Notes: generated from the sequence alone by a model not told the origin. A stretch of DNA of 64,000 bases from Acanthosepion pharaonis (GCA_903632075.3 CAHIKZ030004282.1:1606001-1670000), one strand, 5' to 3'; counted from the first letter of the stretch, positions 1 to 12,084 are shown. A program made the numbers and translations.

Positions 1-600
1 ACATTTACTTTTTTGCGGGGTTCAATTCGTTCAGCAAGTCTTGAATAATTTTGTACAGTTTCACAGAAACCGAAAAATACTTCTAAAATTTACTTAATAA
101 GCTACTCGGTGATTCGGTAATTAATAAGAAATTAATTTGGTGTTTGCTGCATCTCAGTTACAGGATTTTGATCAATGTCTGTAAAATTCTTCGTTCAATT
201 TCACTCAACCTTGTTTTAAAAGTCCGCTAATCACTTCTTTTATGGGGATCTCCATTCTCGGCCTTACCGCAAATGATTGCTTCTCCTTTCTTATATGAGG
301 AATCATTTCTTTCAATGTTTTTATCGAGACACCATCTCTAGGAAAGTTGTCATTCATGGATTGAGACACCATCTTAGTCTTATATATAAATATATAAATA
401 TATATATAAAATATATATATATATATATATATAATATATGAATATATATATAAATATATAAATAAATTTATATACATATAAATACAAATTAAAAACTACA
501 AAATTATTGTGAAAAGAAAAAATATATATGTTTATTCAATTCATTTCTTCATTGAAATTACGTTCGACAAGACGCTACAATATATCCGGTCGTATGACAA
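1..600. other. AT-rich stretch, no identified gene
   Basis: No recognisable gene or transposon. The minus strand from about 370 down to 205 reads as an open 55-codon segment (starts MVSQSMNDNF, contains FAVRPRMEIPIKEV, ends LLKQG-stop) whose composition is less biased than the TA array that extends it upstream. It could be a short exon or a transposon remnant; I do not recognise it. A (TA)-rich block occupies 380-480. Confidence 0.4.
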
Positions 601-639
601 TACATGTATATACATGTATATATATATATTTTTTTTCTT

Positions 640-840
640 TTCCTTTTCTATCATCACTTGATAAGACACAAGTGTGTTGAAACAAAATGGCTATTTTTGT
701 AGTGATTTTATAACATACTTATGTTATAATTTTTTTTATAAAAAATAATTATATCTGCTCTACTTTGTATTGAGCACGCTTTTAAGAATAGTAATTGTTG
801 GTTATTGGAATTAATTCCGTATATACCAATTATATACTTG
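640..840 (+). repeat. TA-array-associated dispersed repeat, copy 1
   Basis: Starts with a hairpin motif (CTTGATAAGACAC, loop, GTGTTGAAAC) followed by AAAATGGCTATTTTTGTAG and TTATGTTATAATTTT, then a segment with TATTGAGCACGCTTTTAAG, and runs into a (TA)n array at 838. The same modules recur at 1705-1808 and several times at 11195-11763, always touching TA arrays. The family is not identified. The hairpin resembles a hammerhead ribozyme core. Confidence 0.7.
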
Positions 841-1704
841 TATATATATATATATATATATATATATGTTTTAATATCCTTTTTGTTTCTGTTTTCTATT
901 AGACCATTTTTATCTATGCATATTTGCCCGTATAAGTTATATTTTAATAAGTGGTTAGAATTAGTTTAATAACGCTTTCAATCTTGAATATTTCTTGGTT
1001 GTTATATCGGACTGTCAAGGTCAATATATATATATGGGTGTATGTACATGTCTTTAACGGTATCAATGTGTATAGTAACTTGCATGCACATTTAATTGTG
1101 TATGTATGTGTATGTTCTGTTTTATTTTTTTTTTGTAAAGAATCGTGGAGATGTTTCCTGTCGCGTCACTTTTTGTGTGTGTGTATATATCTAAATATGT
1201 CTGGATGCTTATGTATTATAATCTGATTGTGTATCTATTGTCTTTCGCAATATGTTATCATCCCATCCCTACACTTGGAATTCAAATGTATCCATGTTGC
1301 CATGAAGTTAAGAGCAGTCGATCTTAACGTCTATTCCAAGGTAATTTCTATAAAAACAAAATAAATAGAAAAATATATGTATTTTTGCATTTTCCTCGGT
1401 AATTTTATATTTTTAAACTTAATAGAGATTAAATTTAGATTTTAAAATGCGTAATTTTTTATTTTTAATTTTAATTTCAAATTTTATGATATAATTTAAT
1501 ACTTATTAGTCAGAATAAATTCTATTTTAGTATAACCCCAACTTTAAAGAATTTAATAGCTATTATAACTTTATTTCGTTGTCAAGTTTTTTTGAATTCT
1601 CGTATACTTGTATTTTGATTGGTCATTCCAGTTTATGTAACAGCGTTTCCCCTTGACAGGGGTGGTTAATTAATTTGAACCTTTTTAAAACCATATATTC
1701 TACA

Positions 1705-1803
1705 TTCAACATCATCACTTGATAAGACACCAAGTATTGAAACAAAATGGCTATTTTTTGTAGTGATTTTTATAACATATTTATGTTATAATTTTCTAAT
1801 AAA

Positions 1804-1808
<5 letters not shown>
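1705..1808 (+). repeat. TA-array-associated dispersed repeat, copy 2
   Basis: Near-identical to the first part of the 640-840 copy (TCACTTGATAAGACACC, TTGAAACAAAATGGC, TTATGTTATAATTTT) and runs directly into the (TA)26 array at 1809. The second module (TATTGAGCAC) is absent here. Confidence 0.7.

Positions 1809-1860
<52 letters not shown>
1809..1860. repeat. (TA)n microsatellite
   Basis: About 26 uninterrupted TA units between a dispersed repeat on the left and the 3' end of a minus-strand LINE on the right. Confidence 0.95.
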
Positions 1861-1863
<3 letters not shown>

Positions 1864-2377
1864 CCCCAACCCAAATAAGGCGACAAAAAAACTACAACTG
1901 ATGGAGTTACAGGAAGTGAAAGTGAGAGACAATGAGGGGACTGAAAATGGGAAGGGTTGAGGAAATGACAAAAAAGAAACAAGGTTCATGGAGACAAAAG
2001 ATGGCGATTCCCGTTGGGTATAATGCTTGGAGATTGTCGTTATCAGCAAACCAAGAAATCGGGATGGAGTCCCGCGTGGAATGGGTAGGAACTGCGAGAA
2101 AAGAAACTTTTAGAACAAAAGTAATGGTTGCATGTACAACGGTGAGACCTTGTTGGCAATCTAGTGGCACGCTTAAATTCATGTAGTCAGGGTACCAGGG
2201 AAAAAAAAGCTCATCAGAGCAGTTGCTATGGATATATATGTAGAAAAGACAGAGTGAAACCGCGTCAGGTCGGTAAGAACGTGACTGAAATCGAGATTCT
2301 TGGTCAGGATCGATTACATTACAGATCCTTCTTTGGATTCTATCAAAAATCTTATAATGTACAGAAGGAGAACCAGT

Positions 2378-2379
<2 letters not shown>
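1861..2379 (-). mobile_element. LINE-A 3' fragment (reverse transcriptase C-terminus and tail)
   Basis: On the minus strand the 5' part encodes SPSVHYKIFDRIQRRICNVI and CLFYIYIHSNCSDEL, matching the better-kept copy at 37057-37745 (KVLDKIQRRICNVIGPDLAS, FCLFYKYFHGNCSDEL). The 3' end is the family tail, here a decayed GGTTGGGGTGAA at 1861. The reading frame is disrupted and the fragment is 5' truncated at a TA array. This peptide lies after the polymerase domain in non-LTR retrotransposons; the clade cannot be fixed from it. Confidence 0.75.
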
Positions 2380-2405
<26 letters not shown>

Positions 2406-2418
<13 letters not shown>

Positions 2419-2890
2419 AGAATTTCACCCCAAGCAAGGCGGGATGCCACTAGCATGCAAGGGTTTACAGAAAATGGGAGCAAGAGTAAAGAGGCGTGAG
2501 AGAGTAATGGATGAAGAGGACAGGGAATAGATCAAGGCATTTGGATATGTCGATTGACATTACATTTGAATAATTGGAGATTATAGCTATCAGGGAAACA
2601 AGTAATAAAGAGAGAATTCTACAGACGGGAGGTGCGAGGCATGAAGTTATTGGAGTTGAAGAAATGGTTAGATTTAACTGTTTCGACAGTGAAATCGTGG
2701 GATCGAGATACCAGACTAGTAGCACGTTTAAATTCATGCAGTCTGGGAACTTGCGAAAGAGCTCGTCGGAGAAGTTACCGTGAAAGTATAAGGCAACAAT
2801 ATTCAATGTACGGATGAAGGGTAGGTTTATAAATGTGCAAGATGGATTCTGACAAGAAAAATCTTCTGACACGACACAATGAAACAAATT
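2406..2890 (-). mobile_element. LINE-A 3' fragment, second copy
   Basis: Minus strand encodes FHGNFSDELFRKFPDCMNLN and, in another frame, the module VSLIAIISNYSNVMSIDIS found in the other LINE-A copies, then the tail CTTGCTTGGGGTGAAAT. It lies head-to-tail with the 1861-2379 copy, separated only by a TA array, and is frame-broken. Confidence 0.75.
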
Positions 2891-3160
2891 TCCTTGCACT
2901 AGATGCAGCTATTGATTCGATATAGTAGTTTCACTTCATTTCAGTGTAACAGGTGAGACCAAGAAAGCGTATAGTGCTCTTCTTTGGCCCACCACAGTGG
3001 TGATTAAATTAAAGCAGTTTTGTTTTGGAGATATTAAAAGTTATGAGCCATTTATTGCCCCAATTAACCACAGATAGGAGGTCCTTTTCAAGTGGAGTTG
3101 TCAAGTTTACCGGGTCTGTCGAATTCGCTACTAAGTAATTGATGCGGTAACACTAGGAAT
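2890..3160. other. Unassigned sequence
   Basis: No open frame, transposon signature or RNA gene recognised. Confidence 0.3.
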
Positions 3161-3790
3161 ATTAAATGATTTTATAATACAACATGGGTGACCATGAAAT
3201 TAGATTAAAACAATAACAACAGGGGCATTAAATAACAACAGCGAAGACAAGAATTTCATGTCAAAACAATGGAGATATGGATATTAATTTACAGCAATGA
3301 GAACAAGAACTGGACGTTGCCACAATGGAGACAAGCTTTTACATTAAAACAATCTTCACAAGAATAAGACGTTGTGTCAACAGAGGCAAGATCTTACATA
3401 ACAAAAATGGAGATAAAACGCATAGGTTACAATAAATTGAGACAAGACCTATATGTTATGTTAATGGAGGGATGAATCTTACGTTGCTTAAACGTAAGTA
3501 AGGATGTTACCTTAGAAAAATAAAGAAAAAAAATATGACGTTACATTATTGGACAAAACAATCCTACGTTAGATGATTTGTGACAATGATCTTATCTTTT
3601 TAAGAATGGAGACGAGAATTCTATCTTATATGAATAGAAGCATCAAAAGAATTATGCCAAAATAGTCAAGGATCACTAATAGTTACGGTATTAGAATCAA
3701 GCATAACTTACGAAGACGAAGAGAAGGGTTATACGTTACATCAAGGAATACTATTCTTCCTTGAAAGTAACTCTGAATTTAAACCTGTAT
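3160..3790. repeat. Degenerate minisatellite
   Basis: Loose repetition of a roughly 30-50 base theme, CAATGGAGACAAGAAT followed by TTACATTA or TTACGTTA, recurs about ten times (for example near 3270, 3325, 3410, 3440, 3605, 3730). Copies are too diverged for an exact period. No coding frame. Confidence 0.5.
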
Positions 3791-4550
3791 GTAGCACATA
3801 TTAATCAAAAAGGATCGTTCACGTTAGCTACGGTCGAATTATGATGATGATTAATGAAGTAATATTAGTAACAAGTAGCCATATCCAGCTGGTCGATCAG
3901 GAAAAGCGTTGAATTAGAATGGAGCAAAAACAGCATCATGTTTAGATGTAACAGAATCTATCTTCAACAAATATTTTCATTAAAAACATTTTGAGTTAAT
4001 GCAGTTGCTGATATAACAGAAGTAGTATGTATTAATTCAATGGAAGTTAGCCGACGGCATGAAGGGGTACAATTATTTTGGAGTTTTGTAAATTCCGTTT
4101 GTCATTGTGCTACCAGGGGTGTAAAAGAGGATACGTTTACAAACCAATTATTCAGTTTGAGGGAAATCGTTTGGAAGATCAATGAAAAATAAGAAAGAAA
4201 CCAGCAAAAATCGCCATTTTTCGCTATATACGCGGGTTTTCACTATATGGGTGGACTCAATTATCAAGTTAAATGATAACAAAAGTGATGGTTGTATGTT
4301 CCTTTTCAAAAAAGTGATTGTTGGCAACAAGTGCGCGAAGTTTGTATTAGATTGCTTGAGTTTAAAATTTGTGTTGAAATCGATTTTTTGTTTTTCGCCG
4401 TTATTCGCTAAACGCAGTGGCCTAGAAATAAAAATGAGGTATCGTTGAGCTCGTCATGATGTAAGTAACCTACATATCGAGTTTGAACGAAATCGGAGAA
4501 TAAAAGTTGAATTTATCGATATTTGATCGGCTTTATCGATTATTGATTTT
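3790..4550. other. Unassigned AT-rich sequence
   Basis: Includes two short overlapping open frames on opposite strands (4148-4330 and 4182-4448) with no recognisable family; I treat them as chance ORFs. Confidence 0.3.
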
Positions 4551-4554
4551 TTTT

Positions 4555-4700
4555 TAAATTATCATTTTTTTACGCTGCCTATCTCTTACATTGTACAATG
4601 TATGTGCCAAGTTTGGTCAAAATCGGTTGGATGGATCTCGAGTGAAAAGGTATCACACAGACAGACACACAGACATCCTTTGTTTTATATGGATAGATGA
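4555..4700 (+). repeat. Dispersed element 3' end (AATCGGTTGG plus CA-rich tail)
   Basis: Contains GTTTGGTCAAAATCGGTTGG followed by an imperfect ACAGACAGACACACAGACAT tail. The same layout (AAATCGGTTGG, then CA repeat, then TTTATA) occurs at 21150-21245 and 21400-21485, so this is the decayed 3' end of a dispersed repeat. Confidence 0.6.
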
Positions 4701-4901
4701 ACTGTGAGCTGATCGAGAACGTTGCGCCAAACAAAGTTAATAAAACGGTGTAATGGTGTTCACAATGAAATAATATTTAAAAAAATAAAATATCGTTGTT
4801 TTTCTTTTTTTCAAGTATTAAGTTATTGCGATCTCAGACTGGCCTTTGTAATCCAAATAGATCTGTGCGTCCAATTTTTATTGAATCCATTCAGAATTGT
4901 T

Positions 4902-4907
<6 letters not shown>

Positions 4908-4954
<47 letters not shown>

Positions 4955-5011
4955 CTATCCCACTCTTTTCATATCTATCCCAGTCTTTTCATATCTATAC
5001 CAGTCTTTTCA

Positions 5012-5060
<49 letters not shown>

Positions 5061-5183
5061 CAGTCTTTTCATATCTATCTCTCTCTCTATCTATCCTAGT
5101 CTTTTCATATCTCACCCAGTCTTTTCATATCTCTCTATCTCTCTATCTATCTAAGTCTTTTCATATCTATACCAGTCTTTTCA

Positions 5184-5231
<48 letters not shown>

Positions 5232-5243
5232 CCAGTCTTTTCA

Positions 5244-5295
<52 letters not shown>

Positions 5296-5307
5296 CCAGT
5301 CTTTTCA

Positions 5308-5356
<49 letters not shown>

Positions 5357-5367
5357 CAGTCTTTTCA

Positions 5368-5411
<44 letters not shown>

Positions 5412-5479
5412 CCAGTCTTTTCATATCTCTCTATCTCTCTATCTATCCCAGTCTTTTCATATCTATACCAGTCTTTTCA

Positions 5480-5520
<41 letters not shown>

Positions 5521-5522
5521 CT
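4908..5522 (+). repeat. Composite (CT)n / (TATC)n array with regular spacers
   Basis: A (CT) run at 4908-4935 leads into blocks of TATC separated about fourteen times by a near-constant spacer, CCCAGTCTTTTCATATC or CTCAGTCTTTTCATATC. Block length varies from 1 to about 14 units. The spacer is far better conserved than a random interruption would be, so block-plus-spacer units have been duplicated together. The long + strand frames across it (IYLSIYLS) are microsatellite translations, not genes. Confidence 0.95.
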
Positions 5523-5544
5523 ATGACTTTCAGCTCTTTTCAAA

Positions 5545-6125
5545 ATTCAGATATGAAAGTGAGGCGATTTTAGATGGCGATTGCCTATAAGGAGATTACG
5601 ACAAAACAGCTAATGGCGATCCTGGAAAGAGACTTTGCAGACAATTTTACAAAGCGGAAGCGCGGTCGGGATACATTTCGGCATGTTACATTTTCTGTTT
5701 AAGGTTAACTGGGAGTAAATGCTTGATAATCTCAAAGCGACCGAGATGGGCGACTTACAAACAGATTCTGAGAATACCATGGACTGAACATGAATAACGA
5801 GAAAGTTTTAAGGAAATGGGAACAAAAATTACATTTGCGCCTAAAATAAGAAGTCAACAGATGAAATTTCTGGGGTACATAATGAGGAAAGGCGACTTGG
5901 AAAATTTAACACTTATAGGGTATACAGATAGCATGAGGTGTAATGGGAAAAAAAACAAACTAAACTTTCCAGTGAGTTTTTTTTTTTAATGGATGGCCGA
6001 GTTGGGAAGAGATGGTAAAGTTTTGGACGCTATTTAGAGCTGCAAGGGACAGGAAGTTGGGGAGAGCTATGATCGCTGATATATCCGACATTAACTTTGT
6101 CCGGTGTGTATTTAGACGTGCAGTG
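5545..6125 (+). mobile_element. LINE-C reverse transcriptase C-terminal remnant
   Basis: Across frames the + strand reads RILRIPWTEHE, KEMGTKITFAPKIRSQQMKF, LGYIMRKGDLENLTLIGYT, WMAELGRDGKV, then SCKGQEVGESYDR. This is the typical post-polymerase tail of a mollusc non-LTR retrotransposon; a second copy lies at 58385-58735. Several frameshifts and an internal poly-T at 5979-5988 show it is dead. Confidence 0.75.
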
Positions 6126-6212
6126 ATAACGGAAGAAGAAGACGAAGAACACGATAAGTCAAGATTTGATAACAATTGAACAACTGTAATCGAAATGGAA
6201 AAAATAAGATAA

Positions 6213-6213
6213 T

Positions 6214-6268
<55 letters not shown>
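6213..6268. repeat. (GT)n(GA)n microsatellite
   Basis: About 13 GT units followed by about 14 GA units. Confidence 0.95.
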
Positions 6269-6271
<3 letters not shown>

Positions 6272-6334
6272 ACTAATTTGGAAGAGAAAGACAGAGTTAA
6301 AAGAAAGAAATGGATGTCTTGAACTTAATCCCTG

Positions 6335-6462
6335 TCGTTCTCTTTTTTCCTTTTTCCAGACACTTCTCTTTACCCTTACTCTCACTCTCTGTAACTCTTT
6401 GCGTGCTAGTGGCACTCCTGCCTTGCTTGGGGTGATTTGCTAAAAAAAAAAAAAAAAAAAAC
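6335..6462 (+). mobile_element. LINE-A 3' tail fragment
   Basis: Only the terminal module survives: CTGTAACTCTTTGCGTGCTA, then CTTGCTTGGGGTGATTTGCT and an A-run at 6443-6460. The poly-A end fits a severely 5'-truncated target-primed insertion. Confidence 0.7.
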
Positions 6463-6469
6463 GGATAAA

Positions 6470-7080
6470 AGGAAAGAAACAATAAAAAGATTGATATGCG
6501 CTGTTTGAATTTAATTTAGTCTTAATATACAGCGGTCCAGCCAAGCGTCATTGAAAGCAAACTCGGCAGCTAAACAACGTGGCTTAAATAGCGAGTTCGA
6601 TCTTCTCAAAACACCCTACGATTGCTGATGAAGCTAAGATGAGAAAACAACATGACGCCTTATGGAGAACGATGTTTTGTTGGTTCGCCTTTCAGCCCGA
6701 TTCATTACTTTAGTTAATTCCCGGCTCAAACTTCTTCCCTGTCGATTGAAAAAGCAGTAGATGGGTATTCCTTGTTTCCATTTCAGGATTGGGTTTCCGG
6801 TTCCTTCTAAAGTGTTCTCATTCTCTTTCACTTACAGTAATCCCTTGCGTCTTAGGATTAATCGATTTAATTTTTTAATCCTTCAAAGGTTATTTTTCGA
6901 GGATACCTGTATTTAAGTAGACGCTCCGTTTTTTTCAATATTTTAAACAATATTTGTTCTCGAGAATGCAGGCGAGTAACCGAAAAAAATACTGTTTAAA
7001 ATTAAAAAAAAAACAAAAAAGAAAACGAGACCGGAGTGCATATTCAAGTACGGGTATCCACTAAAAGAACATTTGAAGTA
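6470..7080. other. Unassigned sequence
   Basis: No supported gene. At 6800-6870 a weak match to the LINE-A tail (CAGTAATCCCTTGCGTCTTA) may be another decayed fragment. The segment at 6550-6625 contains GAGTTCGATCTTCTC, similar to a pol III B box, but I cannot fold a tRNA around it. Confidence 0.35.
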
Positions 7081-7081
7081 A

Positions 7082-7082
7082 T

Positions 7083-7124
<42 letters not shown>

Positions 7125-7135
7125 GTGAAAGGCTG

Positions 7136-7167
<32 letters not shown>

Positions 7168-7178
7168 GTGAAAGTCTG

Positions 7179-7210
<32 letters not shown>

Positions 7211-7221
7211 GTGAAAGGCTG

Positions 7222-7267
<46 letters not shown>

Positions 7268-7268
7268 T
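7082..7268 (-). repeat. (GATA)n array with regular spacers
   Basis: GATA blocks interrupted three times by TGTGAAAGGCTGA or TGTGAAAGTCTGA. On the minus strand this is TATC blocks with spacer TCAGCCTTTCACA, the same design as 4908-5522 but with another spacer sequence. Confidence 0.95.
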
Positions 7269-7447
7269 AAGTATGAATAGATTGATAATTGAAAGATGTG
7301 ATAAAAAAATAAATAGGAAGTAACTGAGGTAAATATAGATAGATAGAAAAGAGAGAGAGAATGTGAGAGAGAATAGCAGATACATATGAACAAACTTTCA
7401 CAGTAATATATATATCTTTTTTGAATTTGTAGGTTTGATGGATCGTG

Positions 7448-7449
<2 letters not shown>

Positions 7450-7516
<67 letters not shown>
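7450..7516. repeat. (TA)n microsatellite
   Basis: About 33 uninterrupted TA units. Confidence 0.95.
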
Positions 7517-7521
<5 letters not shown>

Positions 7522-7687
7522 CTCCCACGATTCATATATGTAATCGTTCGGTGCACTAGTCAGGAGGTATCAGCAATTGTCTGCCTATTTTTCATTTTGC
7601 TATTTCTATATTAAGTTATTTTTATTGAGATCTAACAGATGAGAGAGAAATAGACAATGTCAAATGCATATGAACAAACTCCGACCG

Positions 7688-7734
<47 letters not shown>

Positions 7735-7737
<3 letters not shown>

Positions 7738-8135
7738 TCAGGAAAGGTTCTCCCGTGATGTGTGATTAGAGGGCAAAATACCCTGAGCTCATACGGATAG
7801 TGTTGAAGTACCCTTCATGCGGTACTATGAGAAGTACGATATGTTAGGGCAACTTGACGTGTGCTAATACCTGGATCGTCCTTGACAGCCCGTAGAATGT
7901 GTTTATCGTGGACACGCTCACGAGCGGATCTCGGTCTTCCTCGAGCCATAGTTTGTGGTGCCACGGATCCTGCCTAAGCAAAGCGACGACAAAGAGCAGC
8001 AAAGTTTGGATGACTTCGTCTGGAAATGCAGTCTGATACCGCCGTGCAGCCTCGCATCCATTACCATTCGCACGGCCTTATGTAAAAATCATATCCGCCT
8101 ACTTACGATATGTTAAACGGAACATTTATCAGTTA
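7735..8135 (-). pseudogene. Tc1/mariner-type transposase N-terminal remnant
   Basis: The minus strand reads WMRGCTAV, RRSHPNFAALCRRFA, QTMARGRPRSARERVHDKHI, LRAVKDDPGISTRQVALTYR, SHSTA-stop-RVLQHYPYELR. The helix-turn-helix followed by a basic GRPR hook and a second HTH ('STRQVA ... SHSTxxRVL') is typical of the DNA-binding half of Tc1/mariner-like transposases. An in-frame stop interrupts it and no catalytic half is adjacent; a TA array ends it at 7732. It does not match the mariner copies at 29.4-31 kb or 61 kb. Confidence 0.65.
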
Positions 8136-8139
8136 ACTC

Positions 8140-8350
8140 ACTACTACCCATTAAAAGTTGAAGACAGTCTAGTCACAAATATACACGAATGTCAAATGTA
8201 ACCACGTCTACATGGCGTCATCTACCGTAAACTTTCTTTAAACTTAATATTTCGAAAACGAAGGATTTGTGGACATATTCTTCTATGGATTTTGTCCTTG
8301 TTTTGGTGTGAGGAACCCGCCCCCGAAGTTTACAAAAGTATTTTTTATAC

Positions 8351-8384
<34 letters not shown>

Positions 8385-8543
8385 CTATATATCTATATAT
8401 ATGTGCATAGACACATAAAAGGCGTATACACTCTCTCATCCCCCGCCACACCACCAGCATTGCACTTTTACACCTGTAACGATCTTCAGTTCATGTCATT
8501 ATTCCTTTAATCAGGTAATTACATATCTATTTCTCTCTCTCCG

Positions 8544-8605
<62 letters not shown>

Positions 8606-8756
8606 CTTTATAATATGACTGATATGTTTAAACTAACATATATTTATAAAAAAATATGAATGGTATTGTTTTTTTAATTTTTTATTTTGTTAGCATATGT
8701 GGCCAAAATCAGTAAATTTTCCATTGGCCCGTTAATATTTTTCAGTGCTTGGCGGT
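8140..8756. other. Unassigned, with two TA arrays
   Basis: Contains (TA)n at 8356-8382 and 8546-8603 and otherwise no recognised sequence. Confidence 0.4.
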
Positions 8757-9560
8757 CAATTGAGTTTTTGTTTTGTTTTGTTTTACGGTATATCAACCTC
8801 AATGGGTTCTTTAATACCGACAATATTTTTATTACTAGTCATATTTTTTAGAAAAATGCATTACTGGTAATATTTTTTTTTTTTTTAAAATGGTATTTAA
8901 AAAAAAATGTATTGCCAGTATTACGGTATTTTTTTTCAAAAATGTATAGCTGGTAATACTTTTTGCTTTTAAAAAAATTATGCTGGCAATACTTTTTTGT
9001 TTTTGAAATTGGTAATATTTTTTTTCTAAAAATGTATTGCTGGTAATTTTTTTTCGAAAATGGTAATATTTTTCTTTTCAAAAATACATTACTGGTAATA
9101 TTTTTTTTCTTCAAAATAAATGTATTCCTAGTAATAACGTATTGCAAGTAATAGTTTTTTCAAAAATATATTGCTGGTAATTTTCTTTTGTCAAAAATAT
9201 ATTGTTGGTAACAATTTTTCAAAAATATATTGTTGATATTAAAAAAAAAACTATTTTTACACTGACATAGTGTTTTGACCCCAATTTGGTTTTAACTATT
9301 TACCCATAGCTGGGACCCAAAAAAATGCTACTAACTTGGATCAGTGTGGATCTGGGAAGACCAGGAATTAAGAGGTGGTTCCACGTTTGTCAAAACATTT
9401 TGATCAGGGGCATTGCTGCTGGATGTAGTTTATCGTCATACGCAAAACGCCAGATTGTGGGAGAATCTTACCCCTCTGTAGAGGAGCAGTCAGCATATTC
9501 TGAAGCCCCGGCCGACAGGGCGGGTTGTATTTTTAGCTGTGCTCGCAAGAATAACATCGA
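8757..9560 (+). repeat. Composite repeat carrying an internal minisatellite, copy 1
   Basis: Begins GTTTTGTTTTACGGTATATC then AACCTCAATGGGTT, continues with roughly 12 degenerate units of about 33 bases (TATTGCTGGTAATATTTTTT plus a short T/A run), and ends with a unique block containing GTGTTTTGACCCCAATTTGG and TATTTACCCATAG. A further conserved segment follows (GATCTGGGAAGA, TGCTGCTGGATGTAGTTTAT). The same order of parts recurs at 47330-48140, so the whole cassette has been copied. Coding potential is absent. Confidence 0.8.
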
Positions 9561-9630
9561 TAATTAAGAATAGGCTTGCTAAAAATATATAAGAATAGAT
9601 AAATATTTCGACAGCTGTGTGTGTGTCCGC

Positions 9631-9632
<2 letters not shown>

Positions 9633-9688
<56 letters not shown>
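9633..9688. repeat. (TA)n microsatellite
   Basis: About 28 TA units, followed by a short (GA)n. Confidence 0.95.
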
Positions 9689-9693
<5 letters not shown>

Positions 9694-10013
9694 CATACAG
9701 AGAGAGAGAGAGAGAGAAAGAAAAGAGACAGAGTAGTAGTATTTCTCGTGTCTATCTATTTATCTATCTACGTGATGTATATATATAGAGAGAGAGGCTG
9801 ATAGAAAAACTAACCTGCATAAGTAAGTATAGCTATTTATCTGTGATAAATGTGACGAAAGGTCGAAGGGTTTTTTGACAATATCTTAGAAAAACTATTT
9901 AAACCCCCTTGGTACTTCTCCTTCTTGGAAACCCTAGCCCCCTTCCGAAAGAGTGGTACTGCCTAGGAGAATGCACCCTATAGCGGACACATTCACCAGG
10001 GATAGATAGATAT

Positions 10014-10029
10014 ATAATGAAAAGTCGGG

Positions 10030-10060
<31 letters not shown>

Positions 10061-10077
10061 GAATAGATAGATAGATC

Positions 10078-10108
<31 letters not shown>

Positions 10109-10138
10109 GAGATAGATCGATAGATAGATAGATAGATC

Positions 10139-10187
<49 letters not shown>

Positions 10188-10203
10188 TTATACAGAGACG
10201 GTC

Positions 10204-10257
<54 letters not shown>
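10014..10257 (-). repeat. (GATA)n array
   Basis: Six or so GATA blocks separated by short interruptions including TTATACAGAGACGGTCA. Minus-strand ORF across it is microsatellite translation. Confidence 0.95.
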
Positions 10258-10258
<1 letters not shown>

Positions 10259-10259
10259 A

Positions 10260-10740
10260 GCCTGGGATGGATGGACAGATTTCTGAATTCTACCCACGTT
10301 CGAATGGAATCAATATAAAAGAAAACCCTAAATACTCTATTTATCAAGAAAAGGCTACAAAGAAAATCTCTGAATAAAGGTTCCTGGCGCCTTCGGAGAT
10401 TTTCGAATCAAGAAATCAACTTTCCCACACTACAAGACAAAGCTTGACTTGAATAAATGTGTATGAAAGCTGTCAGTGACTTTCCCCAGTTGCCATAGTG
10501 AATTTCTGAAAACGAGACTTGAGTTACAAGAAACGCACAACCAGCGAACAAATAAATAAGTAAATAAAACGGAGACAGTGATTCTTTGAAAGAGAAACAA
10601 CTGTCGCGTCCAAAAATACGTTATCAGAACTTCCGGGGGAACAAACGACGTTGATGTTTTTAGCCACTCACCAGCTAACAAGTTTGTAAGGAAATTTAAA
10701 AAAAAAAGAAGAAATGAATGAACACGCGATAATGCGCACA
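10260..10740. other. Unassigned sequence between microsatellites
   Basis: No recognisable gene or element. An antisense open frame (10430-10740) is mostly unbiased but has no family resemblance. Confidence 0.3.
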
Positions 10741-10741
10741 G

Positions 10742-10742
<1 letters not shown>

Positions 10743-10815
<73 letters not shown>
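10743..10815. repeat. (CA)n microsatellite
   Basis: About 36 CA units, nearly perfect. Confidence 0.95.
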
Positions 10816-10820
<5 letters not shown>

Positions 10821-11018
10821 TACACAAGGGATGGTCTAAAAATAAGGCCTATTTATTTTTGTGGGAAACTAAACAGTTACACAACACGCCAAAAGAAAAT
10901 GGGATAGAGCAACACAATTTTAGATCATTCCAAAGCTTTCTATTGACACGAATTCGAAGAATTATATCGAATTAATTGCTAAGTCTGATGCTAGTAAAGA
11001 TGTTTCACTGTGTCGTAC

Positions 11019-11059
<41 letters not shown>

Positions 11060-11076
11060 GAATGAATGATATATAG

Positions 11077-11810
<734 letters not shown>

Positions 11811-11814
11811 TCTG

Positions 11815-12015
11815 ATTTAACCAGTAGAGAAGACAATATTTATGAATAAAAATGACAATAGGAAAACTGGTAATTGCTGACGCGTTTCGTCCAATGTGGA
11901 CTTTATCAAAGCAAAATACGAAAATGAAATTAAATGAATAAAGTAACTAATAAAAACAAAAACAGAATGTACCTAGCAACTGGAATGTAGAGATATTAAA
12001 ATATGAAAAATATTC
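11815..12015. other. Short dispersed sequence with reverse hammerhead-like motif
   Basis: Contains GCGTTTCGTCCAATGTGGAC, TTTATCAAAG on the + strand; on the minus strand this is TTTGATAAAGTCC-loop-GGACGAAAC. Similar sequence lies at 19900-19935 (minus). No gene. Confidence 0.5.
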
Positions 12016-12017
12016 CA

Positions 12018-12082
<65 letters not shown>

Positions 12083-12084
<2 letters not shown>

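Noticed and set aside
4722..5590. 264-codon + strand ORF and overlapping frames
   Set aside because: Produced by TATC repeats, which lack stops in all frames (IYLSIYLS).
6943..7528. 192- and 155-codon minus ORFs
   Set aside because: GATA and TA microsatellite translations; same for 9934-10347, 59551-60096 and other IYIYIY or LSIYLS frames.
9325..9567. 80-codon + ORF
   Set aside because: Lies in the conserved right flank of the composite repeat whose other copy (47990-48140) does not keep the frame.
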